A stretch of 64,000 bases of DNA, taken from Halorubrum sp. DM2 (GTDB lineage Archaea; Halobacteriota; Halobacteria; Halobacteriales; Haloferacaceae). Position numbers and translations under genes: made by a program. The stretch spans positions 3,051,773 through 3,115,772 of the forward strand of contig NZ_LR594487.1 in assembly GCF_901686465.1 (NCBI RefSeq), read 5' to 3'. The notes under the pieces are model-generated. The model saw nothing but the letters and a program-made list of their open reading frames with translations. It did not search any database and was not told the DNA's origin. Position 1 is the first letter of the stretch; each line of letters starts with the position of its first letter. This document shows positions 32,481-40,734 of this stretch, piece by piece.

Positions 32481-32714
32481 ATAATTGTGTTTCAGATTTC
32501 AGCAACGATATTCGAGCGAGTTTAAGATAGTCGATCCGCGACCACGCTCCCCGTCGAACCCGGCTCATTCGGCGTGTAAAACCAAGGGTGGATGATTTGA
32601 GTAAGCCGACAGAGGGCTGTTTGAGACAAGTATTCCTGCCGACACTGCTGAGCGCTGTGGTCCGCGCGGCCGCTGCTCCCCGTCACCGGCAGCTGACCTC
32701 CGTGCGGTCTCTAG

Positions 32715-34547
32715 TCACTTCTCGTCGACGTGGCGGACTTGAACGGCGACGCCGCGGGTCGACCCCGCCATCTCCGGCCCGGACATCTCGGCGCGGCCGA
32801 CCGCGAACGCCTTCGGTCCCTCGATCACGACCTCGTCGCCGACGCGGATATCGTCGTCCGCGTCGACGACGCCCGGCGCGAGCACGGAGCCGTGCGGGAC
32901 GAACGCGTCGATCTCGACCCGTTTGGTCGACGCGTCGCTCTCGACCCACCGCCGCGCGCCGGCGAGGGTGAAAGAGAGGGTGCCGTACTGAGGGACCATC
33001 GTCGCCAGCTGCTCGCCCGGCTCGCCCTCGCGACCGGCGTCCGGGTCCGACCCCCACACCTGGAGCTTGGGGTAGCGGCCGGTAGTGCGGATGTCCGCGC
33101 CGCTCCCCGCCTCCGATCCGCCCGACTCGTCGCCCGCGCCGCCGAACAGGTCGTCGCCCGCGCCGTCGCCGAGCAGGTAGTCGGCGAGCGCCCGGACCGT
33201 GTTGTGTTCGCGCTCCCGCTTGCTGTACGCCGGCTCGCCCTGTAGGGCGGCGTTCAGCTCGCCGAGCGACTCGTCGGTCGTCGGGTGGTCGACGCAGGTG
33301 TACTCGAAGGGGACATCGATCTCGGGGTCGGCCTCGACGCGCTCGCAGATCTCCCTATAGCCGTCCTCGGGGACGTGCGCGACGACGCGGGAGTAGTCGT
33401 TGCGCGTCAGATATCGCCGCAACACCTCCGCGACGAACTCGATCTCGTCTTCGCTCCAGTCGCCGGTGACCACGGAGTCGTAGTGCTGTGCGGGGTAGGT
33501 CGTCTCCAGTTCCTGTGGGACCACGCCGATCGGCGAGGTCATCGAGACGGTGTGGCCGCGCCACTTGATCGCGTCGTGGAACTGGCGGTGGCTCTGGGAG
33601 TCGCTGTACGGTTTCGTCGCCGAGCAGGGAACCAGAACGAGCGGCTGGTCGTCAAAGCGGTTCCGGTAGCGGCTCGTGACGCGGTCGGCGAACCGGCGGA
33701 TCTCGACGCGGTCGAGCGTCTCGGCGCTCGCCGCGGTCACCTCGGCGTCGCGCATGAGCGGCGTCCGCTCCTCCAGATAGGCCCACTGGTCGTCGAACTC
33801 GCGGAACGCGGCCGTGAGCCACCCCTCGTGGCGGGCCTGCCCCTCGACGTAGTCCCGCAGGCGACCGCTCCGGATCCGCTCGCGGACCCGGCGGAGTTCG
33901 GCGCGGAGCGCGTTGACGTTGTGCTCGGCGCAGTCGGCGCGCGTGAACTCGCCTCGCGGTTTCGCGCAGGCCGGGCAGGCGCACGGCAGTTCGTCGAGGT
34001 CTTCGAGGAAATGTTCCGCGTCGGCGGTGAGGTACATCCCCTGCGTCCCCTTCGTCCGGGCGAGCGTCTCGTCGACGAGGTCGACGCCCGCGTACGCGAG
34101 GACGGCGACGTTCCGCGGCGTCGCGACGCCGGAGAGGCCGAGCGCCGTGTCCGGCGGCAGCGCCGCCTTCGCCCGAACGATCGCGTCGCGGAACGCCTCC
34201 CCGTGTCCGACGAACCCCTGCGCGTCGGAGAGGAGGTACGCGTCCGCGCCGAGGTCGCGCGCGACCTCGCTGTCGACGACCGCCGCGGTCGGGAACGCGG
34301 CGTCCGGGTGGTCGACCGCGAACGACTCGCGCACCTCGTCGCGCGTCCCGGCCGGGAACGACCGGTGGGGAAGCACCGTCAGCGCGCTCTCGTCGCCGTC
34401 GGGCGCCTCGCGGTCGCCGGCCCAGAGGCTCCCGGCGTCGTCGAGGATCGGGTCCGCGAGCGCCGGCGTGGTCACCGGTTCGGCGAGGCGGACCTCCCCG
34501 ATCCGGGCCGCGCCGTCGCGCTCGTGGACCTCGAAGTAGTCGGTCAT
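32715..34547 (-). CDS. arcS: Archaeosine synthase
   Basis: 610 residues. ArcS (TgtA2) acts on preQ0 at position 15 of tRNA, on the way to archaeosine. Visible: an N-terminal TGT-like barrel lacking the transglycosylase catalytic Asp motif, with a zinc-type cluster LPCACPACAKPRGEF near 187; the ArcS core motif VLVPCSATKPYSDSQSHRQF near 300; and a C-terminal PUA domain (about 530-605) that binds the tRNA end ('RVEIDAFVPHGSVLAPGVVDAD..IRVGDEVVI'). A Gly/Ser/Asp linker (about 455-490) separates catalytic and PUA parts. Single gene, not in an obvious operon. Confidence 0.93.
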   Translation of the reverse strand: MTDYFEVHERDGAARIGEVRLAEPVTTPALADPILDDAGSLWAGDREAPDGDESALTVLPHRSFPAGTRDEVRESFAVDHPDAAFPTAAVVDSEVARDLGADAYLLSDAQGFVGHGEAFRDAIVRAKAALPPDTALGLSGVATPRNVAVLAYAGVDLVDETLARTKGTQGMYLTADAEHFLEDLDELPCACPACAKPRGEFTRADCAEHNVNALRAELRRVRERIRSGRLRDYVEGQARHEGWLTAAFREFDDQWAYLEERTPLMRDAEVTAASAETLDRVEIRRFADRVTSRYRNRFDDQPLVLVPCSATKPYSDSQSHRQFHDAIKWRGHTVSMTSPIGVVPQELETTYPAQHYDSVVTGDWSEDEIEFVAEVLRRYLTRNDYSRVVAHVPEDGYREICERVEADPEIDVPFEYTCVDHPTTDESLGELNAALQGEPAYSKREREHNTVRALADYLLGDGAGDDLFGGAGDESGGSEAGSGADIRTTGRYPKLQVWGSDPDAGREGEPGEQLATMVPQYGTLSFTLAGARRWVESDASTKRVEIDAFVPHGSVLAPGVVDADDDIRVGDEVVIEGPKAFAVGRAEMSGPEMAGSTRGVAVQVRHVDEK

Positions 34548-34692
34548 ACCACCACTCGCGCGGGGACGGTCAATTCTCTTGTGTTCCGTCCGCGCCGGCC
34601 GGCGGTCGAGCCGATCCGGGCGACCGCCCCGATTCGCGAGAGCGATAGCCGCGGGCTAATCGTTTTATTTTGACCGACCATCCGCCCGGACA

Positions 34693-35868
34693 ATGAATCA
34701 GCGGTTCGACACACGGCAGGCGGACGGGAGTCGACTGCGGGAGCTGCTCGTGACGCTCGGCGTCACCGACCCGGACTACGGTGAGGAGCGCTCCAAGGGG
34801 GGAATCATCCGCACCGCCGCGGCGCTTTTCGTCTCGCTCACCGGCTTCGCGCTCCTCGTGCCGAACGTGACCCCGCTCGTCTCGGGCGGGGAGCCGCCGA
34901 TCGGCGTCGCGCTCTCGGTGCTCGGAACGGTCCTCTCGGTCGCACTCGTGGCGGTCGGGGGGATGCTGTTGCGGAGTTCGTTCACCACGCGGAACGCGGT
35001 CCGGATCGCGGTCTGGAACCTGTTCGGGGTCACCGTTCTCGGCGGGATCATGCTCGGGATCTTCCAGTACCAGGCCGCGATGGCCTCGCCGGTGACCGCG
35101 CCCGTGTTCACGATCGCGAAGGTGCTCGCGATCGGTGCCGTGGCGCACGTGATTATCGGGGTCTACGACGCCCGACGGGTTCGGGCACAGCAGCTGGCCA
35201 AAGAGCGGCGCAAGCTCTCGGTGCTCAACCGCGTGATCAGACACAACCTCCGCAACGAGACGACGGTGCTGGGCGGGCACGCCTCGCTCGTCGCCGAGGG
35301 CGTCGACGACCCCGACCTCCGCGAGTCTGCGGAGAAGGTCGCGCACAGCGCCGCGGTGATCGGCGGGTTGGCGGAGGACGCGAAGCGGCTTCAGGCCGCC
35401 TTCGAGCGTCGGCCCGGGGAGCGGACCCCGGTTGATGTCGATTCGGTCGTCGAGGACGCGGCCGACGCGGCCCGCGAGGCGGGCGCGGAGACGGTCGCGG
35501 TCGACGTCGACGCCGGTCCCGCGCTCGCGGACGACCGGCTGGCGACGGCGGTCGAGGAGCTGGCGACGAACGCGGTCGAACACGGGGCGAGCGAGGTCGC
35601 GCTGTCCGCCCGCGAGCGCGACGGCGACGTGGAAATCGCCGTCAGCGACGACGGGCCGGGGATCCACGAGTCGGAGAGCCGCGTGATAACCGGCCCGGAC
35701 CCCGAGACCCAACTGGAGCACGCGAGCGGGCTTGGCCTCTGGATCGTGCGCGCGACCGCCGACGCGTTCGGCGGGTGGCTCTCGATCGAGACGACCCGCG
35801 CCGACGACGAGGGCGCGAGCGCGGACGAGACCGGGACGACGATCACGCTCGGCGTGCCGGCCGCGTGA
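34693..35868 (+). CDS. Membrane sensor histidine kinase without PAS domain
   Basis: 391 residues. Four hydrophobic helices (about 42-60, 70-95, 105-125, 138-155), then a kinase core with His184 in VIRHNLRNE, a shortened dimerisation helix pair, and HATPase with ELATNAVEHGA, VSDDGPGIH and GLGLWIVR. TATA ttttattt (34663-34670) about 26 bases upstream supports ATG 34693. The input would come from the four-helix membrane domain. Divergent from arcS. Confidence 0.9.
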   Translation: MNQRFDTRQADGSRLRELLVTLGVTDPDYGEERSKGGIIRTAAALFVSLTGFALLVPNVTPLVSGGEPPIGVALSVLGTVLSVALVAVGGMLLRSSFTTRNAVRIAVWNLFGVTVLGGIMLGIFQYQAAMASPVTAPVFTIAKVLAIGAVAHVIIGVYDARRVRAQQLAKERRKLSVLNRVIRHNLRNETTVLGGHASLVAEGVDDPDLRESAEKVAHSAAVIGGLAEDAKRLQAAFERRPGERTPVDVDSVVEDAADAAREAGAETVAVDVDAGPALADDRLATAVEELATNAVEHGASEVALSARERDGDVEIAVSDDGPGIHESESRVITGPDPETQLEHASGLGLWIVRATADAFGGWLSIETTRADDEGASADETGTTITLGVPAA

Positions 35869-35963
35869 GCGAGGATGTGGCCGGCGACGCGTCGCCGTCT
35901 CCGCCGCGACCCTCCCGCGACGCCCGCCGCAACTGTTAGGCGGAACGCGGCCGAGGGATCCGT

Positions 35964-36461
35964 ATGGACCCGACCGGCCCGTGGGACCGTGGGCGCGTCG
36001 ACGAGTTCCTCGCCGACGCCCGCGTCCCGGTCCGACTCGGCTGTCGCACGCCGACCGACCGCCCGTGGATCGTCTCGCTGTGGTTCGCGTGGGATCCGGT
36101 GGCCGGACCTCGCGGCGACGACGCAGGCGACCCCGACCGCCCGAGCGGCGCGATCCGCTGTGCGACGAGCGCGACCGCCGACCTCGTCGAGTTCGTCGAA
36201 CACGACGACGAGGTCTCCTTCGACGTATCGACGAACGACCCGCCGTACAAGGGCGTCCGCGGCCGCGGCCGCGCGACGGTCGTCCCCGACGAGGACAAGC
36301 GGCTCCTGCGGTCGCTTCTGGAGAAGTACCTCGGCGGGGTCGACAACGCGACCGGCGAGCGGCTCCTGCGCCCCGAGCGCGAGGAGGTCGAGATCCGGAT
36401 CGAGCCCGAGCGGCTCCACACGTGGGACTACTCGGAGCGGATGGGACCGGCGGCGGAGTAA
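35964..36461 (+). CDS. Pyridoxamine 5'-phosphate oxidase-like flavin split-barrel protein
   Basis: 165 residues. The pattern 'VPVRLGCRTPTDRPWIVSLWFAWD' followed by 'VSFDVSTNDPPYKGVRGRGRATVV' is the split-barrel of the PNPOx-like family, which binds FMN, F420 or heme. Three N-terminal beta strands and the KGVRG strand are clear. Substrate and cofactor cannot be told. Short TATA-like gttagg about 27 bases upstream. Confidence 0.78.
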   Translation: MDPTGPWDRGRVDEFLADARVPVRLGCRTPTDRPWIVSLWFAWDPVAGPRGDDAGDPDRPSGAIRCATSATADLVEFVEHDDEVSFDVSTNDPPYKGVRGRGRATVVPDEDKRLLRSLLEKYLGGVDNATGERLLRPEREEVEIRIEPERLHTWDYSERMGPAAE

Positions 36462-36552
36462 GCCGGTCGCGGCCGCTCCGCGTCGGCCGCGTTCCGGCGG
36501 TCCCGCTCTCCGACAGGCGATCGTTTAAGCGGTCGCCGGGCCACCCACGGGT

Positions 36553-37833
36553 ATGAGCGTTCTCGACAACGACGAGTACCGCGCGTTTCGCCGCGACCTC
36601 CACCGCCACCCCGAGCCGGCGTGGCGCGAGTTCTACACCACCGCCCGCATCGTCGAGGCCCTCCGCGAGCGGGACCTGACGGCGCTTCACGTCGGCCGCG
36701 ACGCGCTGGCGACCGAGGAGCGCCTGAACGTCCCGGACGACGAGGAGCTAGCCGAGTGGGAGACGCAGGCCCGCGAGGCGGGTGCGGACCCCGAGATCGT
36801 CGACCGGCTCTCCGGCGGCTACACCGGCTGCGTCGCGGTCGTCGAGCGCGGCGACGGTCCCGTGGTCGGCCTGCGCGTCGACATCGACGGCCTCCCGATC
36901 ACCGAGTCGGAAGCGGGCGACCACGTCCCGGCCGGGGAGGGGTTCCGCTCCGAACACGAGGGGTTCATGCACGCCTGCGGCCACGACGCCCACGCGACGA
37001 TGGGGCTCGGCGCGCTCGACGCCGTCCTCGACTCCGACTTTTCCGGCACGCTGAAGGTGTTCTTCCAGCCGGGCGAAGAGCAGGTCGCGGGCGGCAAGCC
37101 GATGGCCGAGTCCGGCCACCTCGACGACGTCGACTACCTCTACGCGGTCCACGTCGGCTTGGACCACCCGTCCGGCGAGATCGTCTGCGGGGTCGAGGGG
37201 TTCCTCGCGGTGCGGCACCTCCTCGCGGAGTTCGAGGGCGAACCCGCCCACGCCGGCGCGCGGCCCGAGCAGGGCCGGAACGCGGTTCAGGCGATGGCGG
37301 CAGCGGTCCAGAACCTCTACGCCATCCCGCGGCACGCCGACGGCCCGACGCGGGTGAACGCGGGCCTCGTCGGCGGCGGCACCGCGACGAACATCATCCC
37401 CGAGGAGTCGCACATCGAGGGCGAGCTTCGGGGCCAGACGACCGAACTCGCCGAGTACATGTCCGACCACGCGGACCGGATCCTGAAATCGGCCGCGGAG
37501 ATGCACGACTGCGAGGTCGAGGTGTCGACGCTCGGCGAGGCCCCCAGCGCGACGAGCGACGACGCGCTCGCCGGGCTCGTCCGGGAGTCCGCGGGCGACG
37601 TCGCGGGCGTCACGAGTATCGTCGACAGCGACGACCTCGGCGGCTCCGAGGACGCGACGTACCTGATGAACCGCGTCCAAGAGCGCGGCGGACTCGCCTG
37701 CTACCTCGGCGTCGGCACCGACCACCCGGGCGGCCACCACACCAGCGACTTCGACGTCGTCGAGGACGACATCGCGATCGGCATCGACGTGATCGCCGGT
37801 GCGATCCGGCGCGTGGCCGAGACGCGGCCGTAA
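36553..37833 (+). CDS. M20 family amidohydrolase (AbgA/IAA-amino-acid hydrolase type)
   Basis: 426 residues. Metal-binding and catalytic motifs: RRDLHRHPEPAWREF at residue 14, 'VGLRVDIDGLPITE' near 111, HACGHDAHATMGLGA near 140, FQPGEEQVAGGKPM near 172 and a C-terminal GTDHPGGHHTSDFD near 395. A dimerisation lid domain lies about 215-330. Similar in layout to p-aminobenzoyl-glutamate hydrolase subunit A, with an N-terminal insertion of about 45 residues (about 40-85). Hydrolyses an N-acyl or amide bond in the cytosol; substrate uncertain. TATA tttaag at 36524 fits ATG 36553. Confidence 0.88.
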   Translation: MSVLDNDEYRAFRRDLHRHPEPAWREFYTTARIVEALRERDLTALHVGRDALATEERLNVPDDEELAEWETQAREAGADPEIVDRLSGGYTGCVAVVERGDGPVVGLRVDIDGLPITESEAGDHVPAGEGFRSEHEGFMHACGHDAHATMGLGALDAVLDSDFSGTLKVFFQPGEEQVAGGKPMAESGHLDDVDYLYAVHVGLDHPSGEIVCGVEGFLAVRHLLAEFEGEPAHAGARPEQGRNAVQAMAAAVQNLYAIPRHADGPTRVNAGLVGGGTATNIIPEESHIEGELRGQTTELAEYMSDHADRILKSAAEMHDCEVEVSTLGEAPSATSDDALAGLVRESAGDVAGVTSIVDSDDLGGSEDATYLMNRVQERGGLACYLGVGTDHPGGHHTSDFDVVEDDIAIGIDVIAGAIRRVAETRP

Positions 37834-38387
37834 CGGGACCGAGCGCCGATATCGTTATTTAACCTGGACCGGTCAGCGGCACCGATCGCTTATACCTGAA
37901 CATGGCGGTTGGCGCGCGCCTGCGAGCGGTCGCCTGTGGCGACCGCGAGACAGCGCCGCGCGAGGGAGTCGGCGGCGACCGGCGGGAGCCGCCGACGAGG
38001 CTGGGGAGGCGTGAGGTGCTGTGCGGAGCGGTGCGGGGTGGGACTCGAAGGGGCAGTCGCCGGCGGCGAAGCCGCCGGCTGCCCGAGGCGCGTAGCGCCT
38101 CGCTGCCGCGAGGACGGCGCACGCTCGCTGCGGTCCTCACTCGGTCGCTACCGCTCCCTCGTTGCGGTCCTTACTTCGCCTGCGCCGTCCTCGCGGCTGG
38201 GGCTTCGGTGGCGTCTGTGTCTGTCTGTGATTTATAAGCAGTGGCTCTGTTGAGATCCTATTCTTCAGGCAGTTTCTCGTCTGAAACAGCCGGGCGATGA
38301 GACTGCGTATTGAGCGATAAGCCACTAATGTGTGTCAAGAATCAGTGAGAGCGTGTATTTAATAGAATACGAGAATTGAGCCATCAC
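37834..38387. other. Long gene-free interval with structured repeat and element end
   Basis: These 550 bases hold a TATA-like cttatac (37888-37894), structured repeat copy 1 (37903-38213) and the left end of the 411-base mobile element with its target duplication (38235-38242 onward). Frames open in this region run through inverted repeats and are not believed to be genes. Confidence 0.7.
37903..38213 (+). repeat. Structured intergenic repeat, copy 1
   Basis: Related to 48655-48908. Perfect hairpins: GCGGTCGCC/GGCGACCGC at 37926-37934 and 37938-37946 (loop TGT); GTCGGCGGC/GCCGCCGAC at 37968-37976 and 37988-37996; GCCGGCGGC/GCCGCCGGC at 38059-38067 and 38071-38079; GAGGCGC/GCGCCTC at 38085-38091 and 38095-38101. 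A perfect 16-base long-range stem pairs 38106-38121 with 38181-38196. Conserved single-stranded blocks are gacgaggctggggagg, ggggtggga(c/t)tcgaaggggcag and ggctggggcttcgg. A TATA-like sequence lies just upstream (37888). Reads as a structured RNA or a structured mobile DNA; no coding capacity is convincing. Confidence 0.8.
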
Positions 38388-38653
38388 ATGGAATTAGTCA
38401 GTATATTAAAACGCTGGAAGGTGGCGGTTTCTCTCCTCGCAGTATGTATTGTCTGGATTTTTCTTGGGGTTAGTAATGGAGGATCCTCTATTCCAGACGC
38501 GCCTTACGAGGTCGCTCTCCTCGTGATGTTTCTCCTCACAGTTGGGATGCTGATTCACGAGGTACGACAGTCAACATCGGCCTGAGAAGCACTTCCTCTG
38601 TATTGACCGCAGGGGGACAGAACCTATCACCTTTTAAGAATTTCAACAGAGCC
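38243..38653. mobile_element. 411-base non-autonomous element with passenger gene
   Basis: Left end ggctctgttgagatcc (38243) and right end ending ttcaacagagcc (38653) form inverted terminal repeats. Flanks TAAGCAGT (38235-38242) and TAACCAGT (38654-38661) match at 7 of 8 bases, a near-perfect 8-base target duplication. There is no transposase; inside is one 65-codon membrane-protein gene with its own TATA box. The left end (A-type) is homologous to the ends at 59918, 60586 and 61184; the right end (B-type) to that at 59777. GG-starting terminal repeats and 8-base duplications fit IS6-like transposases, which would have to act in trans. Confidence 0.85.
38388..38585 (+). CDS. Small two-helix membrane protein, passenger of the mobile element
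   Basis: 65 residues: MELVSILKRWKVAVSLLAVC starts a first helix (about 10-28), a short GGSSIPDAPYE loop follows, then a second helix (about 40-57) and a charged tail. TATA tatttaat (38356-38363) sits 28 bases before ATG 38388, so it is probably expressed from a leaderless transcript. Codon use and composition are AT-richer than the neighbours. No known family recognised; small two-helix proteins of this kind are common in haloarchaeal accessory DNA. Confidence 0.65.
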   Translation: MELVSILKRWKVAVSLLAVCIVWIFLGVSNGGSSIPDAPYEVALLVMFLLTVGMLIHEVRQSTSA

Positions 38654-38724
38654 TAACCAGTCACTACGCCGTACAGCTGAGCACCCAGAATTTCGCCGAC
38701 GTTCACTGATCGCCCGCAGTCGAC

Positions 38725-39174
38725 TCAGAACGTCAGGTGCGAACTCGACGACGGTCCCTCGTCGTCGCCGTCGTCGTCCGGTAACCCCTCGTAGAGGTAC
38801 GTGAGGTCGTCGTCGGTGAGGAACACCGCGCCGTCGCGGACCGCCACGTCGATCTCCCGCAGCGTCGTCCCCGCGGCCTCGCCGTTGTCGCAGGAGCCGT
38901 CGCAGGCGTCGAACGCCGATCCGTGCTTCGGACAGACGACGGACCCGCCGCGGGTGACCGCGCCGACCGCCTCGCGGTGGAGCCGCTGGTCTTCGTGGGT
39001 ACAGCGGTTGATCCACGCCCGAACCGCTCGATCCAAACGCTCCGCCTCACCGCCCGGCTCGTCCGCGCAGGGCACGAGGAACACCTCGCGGTCGGCGTCG
39101 CCCTCGCGGGCCGTGAACGCCCACGATCCCTGCTCGCGAACGGTCTCGACGGTCGTGAGTCGGTAGTCGCTCAT
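38725..39174 (-). CDS. Rieske [2Fe-2S] domain protein
   Basis: 149 residues. Ligands are CTH (INRCTHEDQRLH, about residue 58) and CPKH (VVCPKHGSAFDACDG, about 80), the CxH...CxxH pattern, with the lower-potential 'GSAFD' loop typical of ferredoxin-type Rieske proteins. No signal peptide, so cytoplasmic. Asp/Ser-rich tail. Immediately upstream (50 bases) of the geranylgeranyl reductase gene and in the same direction, so it could donate electrons to that flavoenzyme (inference). Confidence 0.88.
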   Translation of the reverse strand: MSDYRLTTVETVREQGSWAFTAREGDADREVFLVPCADEPGGEAERLDRAVRAWINRCTHEDQRLHREAVGAVTRGGSVVCPKHGSAFDACDGSCDNGEAAGTTLREIDVAVRDGAVFLTDDDLTYLYEGLPDDDGDDEGPSSSSHLTF

Positions 39175-39223
39175 GCGGCGAGTCGGCGGTCACTCATGCG
39201 GTGAGTCGCGGTCGGTCGGCGTC

Positions 39224-40594
39224 TCAGTACTTCGCGTCCGCGCCGGTCGTCTCGTACACGCGGTCCATGATGCCGTCGCGCTCGCGGGTCCAGTTCGCCA
39301 TCGCGGCGGGGCTGGTCGGGTACTCGTCGTAGTGGCCAATCAGCTCGTCCGCCAGCGACTTCGTCTGGTAGAAGTTCCGGATCGTCCCCCAGTAGCCGAA
39401 GCTCTTGACCGCGGCCTTCACCTTCAGCCCGAAGGACATCGAGGTCGACCCCTCGTAGAGCGCCTCCGCGAGCTTCTCGCCCGGCAGCGACGCGAGCAGG
39501 CCCATCAGGTCGTCGACGTCGACCGCGGTCGAGAGGACGTTGTACACGTCGAGGCCGGCGTACCGGCCGCCGAAGTGGTCCATCACGCGGGTGTTGTACC
39601 GCCAGAGGTTCTCCTCGCTCACGTCGCCGTCGGAGACCGCCTTCACGGCCTGCTCGCCGGCGTACTTGCCCGCGTACGCCGCGCCCGCAATTCCGCCCCC
39701 GGTCGTCGGGTTCACGTGGCCCGCGGCGTCGCCAACCGCCATGTAGCCCGGCGCGACCGCCGAGTCGTAGGGGCGTCGGGTTGGCAGCGCGGCCCCGAGC
39801 TTGTCCGTGACCTCCGCGCCCTCGAACTCGGGGCGGTCCCGGAGGTCCTTCTTCAGCGACTCGACCAGCTGCATCGGCTCCTCGTTCATCTGGAAGCCGA
39901 GCCCGGCGTTGATCTCAGTCGCGGTCCGCGGGAAGTACCAGAGGTAGCCCGCGGCGCGGTCGGTCGCCTTGAAGACGAGGGCGTCGTCCCACTCGACCGG
40001 CTCCGGCACCTCGACGACCTCGCGGTACGCGGAACAGAACTGCGAGTAGCGAACGTTCGTGTCGAAGGTCGTCCCCTCGAAGTCGACCTTGTCCTGGAGC
40101 AGCGAGAGCGACCCCGCGCCGTCGATGACGACGTCGGCCGCGTATGTTACCGGGTCGCCCTTTCGCACCGCCCGCAGCCCCGTGACGCGGCCCGTCTCGT
40201 CTTGGACCACGTCGTTGATGACGGTGTCGTAGTGGAACTCTACCCCGGCTTCCTCGGCAGCGGCGATTATCTGGCGGCCGTACTCCCAGCGGTCGATGAC
40301 GGCGAGTTCGCCGGGGACGGGGATCTCCAGAACCGTGTCCTCTTGGGGGATCTCGAAGCGACCGTGGTCGACGCCGGTGTTCGTGAACGCCGGCTCCAGC
40401 CGGTCTTTCGGGATCGCCTCGGGGAACGCGTCCGCGCCCTTCAGGGCGTCGCCGCAGGCGATGTGGCCGGCCTCCTCCGCGTCCTTTCGCTCGACGATGA
40501 CGACGTCGAGCCCCTCGTTCGCGATCGTCGCGGCGGCGTAACAGCCGGCGGTCCCGGCCCCCGCCACGACGACGTCGTACTCGTCGATATCCAT
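39224..40594 (-). CDS. Geranylgeranyl reductase family FAD-dependent protein
   Basis: 456 residues. N-terminal FAD-binding VVVAGAGTAGCYAA (GxGxxG) right after ATG 40594; a second FAD motif GYMAVGDAAGHVNPTTGGGI near residue 285; substrate region YLWYFPRTATEINAGLG near 220. The family saturates geranylgeranyl chains of archaeal lipids or quinones. Upstream in-frame sequence lacks family similarity, and the FAD motif sets the start. Co-directional with the Rieske gene downstream. A 140-base spacer separates it from the ABC importer genes. Confidence 0.9.
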   Translation of the reverse strand: MDIDEYDVVVAGAGTAGCYAAATIANEGLDVVIVERKDAEEAGHIACGDALKGADAFPEAIPKDRLEPAFTNTGVDHGRFEIPQEDTVLEIPVPGELAVIDRWEYGRQIIAAAEEAGVEFHYDTVINDVVQDETGRVTGLRAVRKGDPVTYAADVVIDGAGSLSLLQDKVDFEGTTFDTNVRYSQFCSAYREVVEVPEPVEWDDALVFKATDRAAGYLWYFPRTATEINAGLGFQMNEEPMQLVESLKKDLRDRPEFEGAEVTDKLGAALPTRRPYDSAVAPGYMAVGDAAGHVNPTTGGGIAGAAYAGKYAGEQAVKAVSDGDVSEENLWRYNTRVMDHFGGRYAGLDVYNVLSTAVDVDDLMGLLASLPGEKLAEALYEGSTSMSFGLKVKAAVKSFGYWGTIRNFYQTKSLADELIGHYDEYPTSPAAMANWTRERDGIMDRVYETTGADAKY

Positions 40595-40734
40595 TACCGG
40601 AGCGTGTCGTGCGCCCGGCAAAACTCTTTGCTCCCATTTCGGTCGTATTCGAGAGAACGAATTTCGGATCCGGACGTGGTATCGTCGCTGACGAGTCCTG
40701 TTGAACGGGAGGACCACAACGCGGATCGGACGCC

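Noticed and set aside
32570-32660. A possible further A-type element end (ggctgtttgagacaag)
   Set aside because: Only the inner ~15 bases resemble the A-end; the terminal GGCTCTGTTGAA and the conserved tail frame are absent, so it may be coincidence or an old relic.
38041-38060. tRNA-like fragment (ggactcgaag) in the structured repeat
   Set aside because: It resembles the T-arm of a tRNA (GGTTCGAATCC) but has no acceptor, D- or anticodon arm around it in either copy.
37903-38253. Open reading frames through the structured repeat (arginine-rich on both strands)
   Set aside because: They run through inverted repeats in several frames, differ between the two copies and lack promoter-linked starts.
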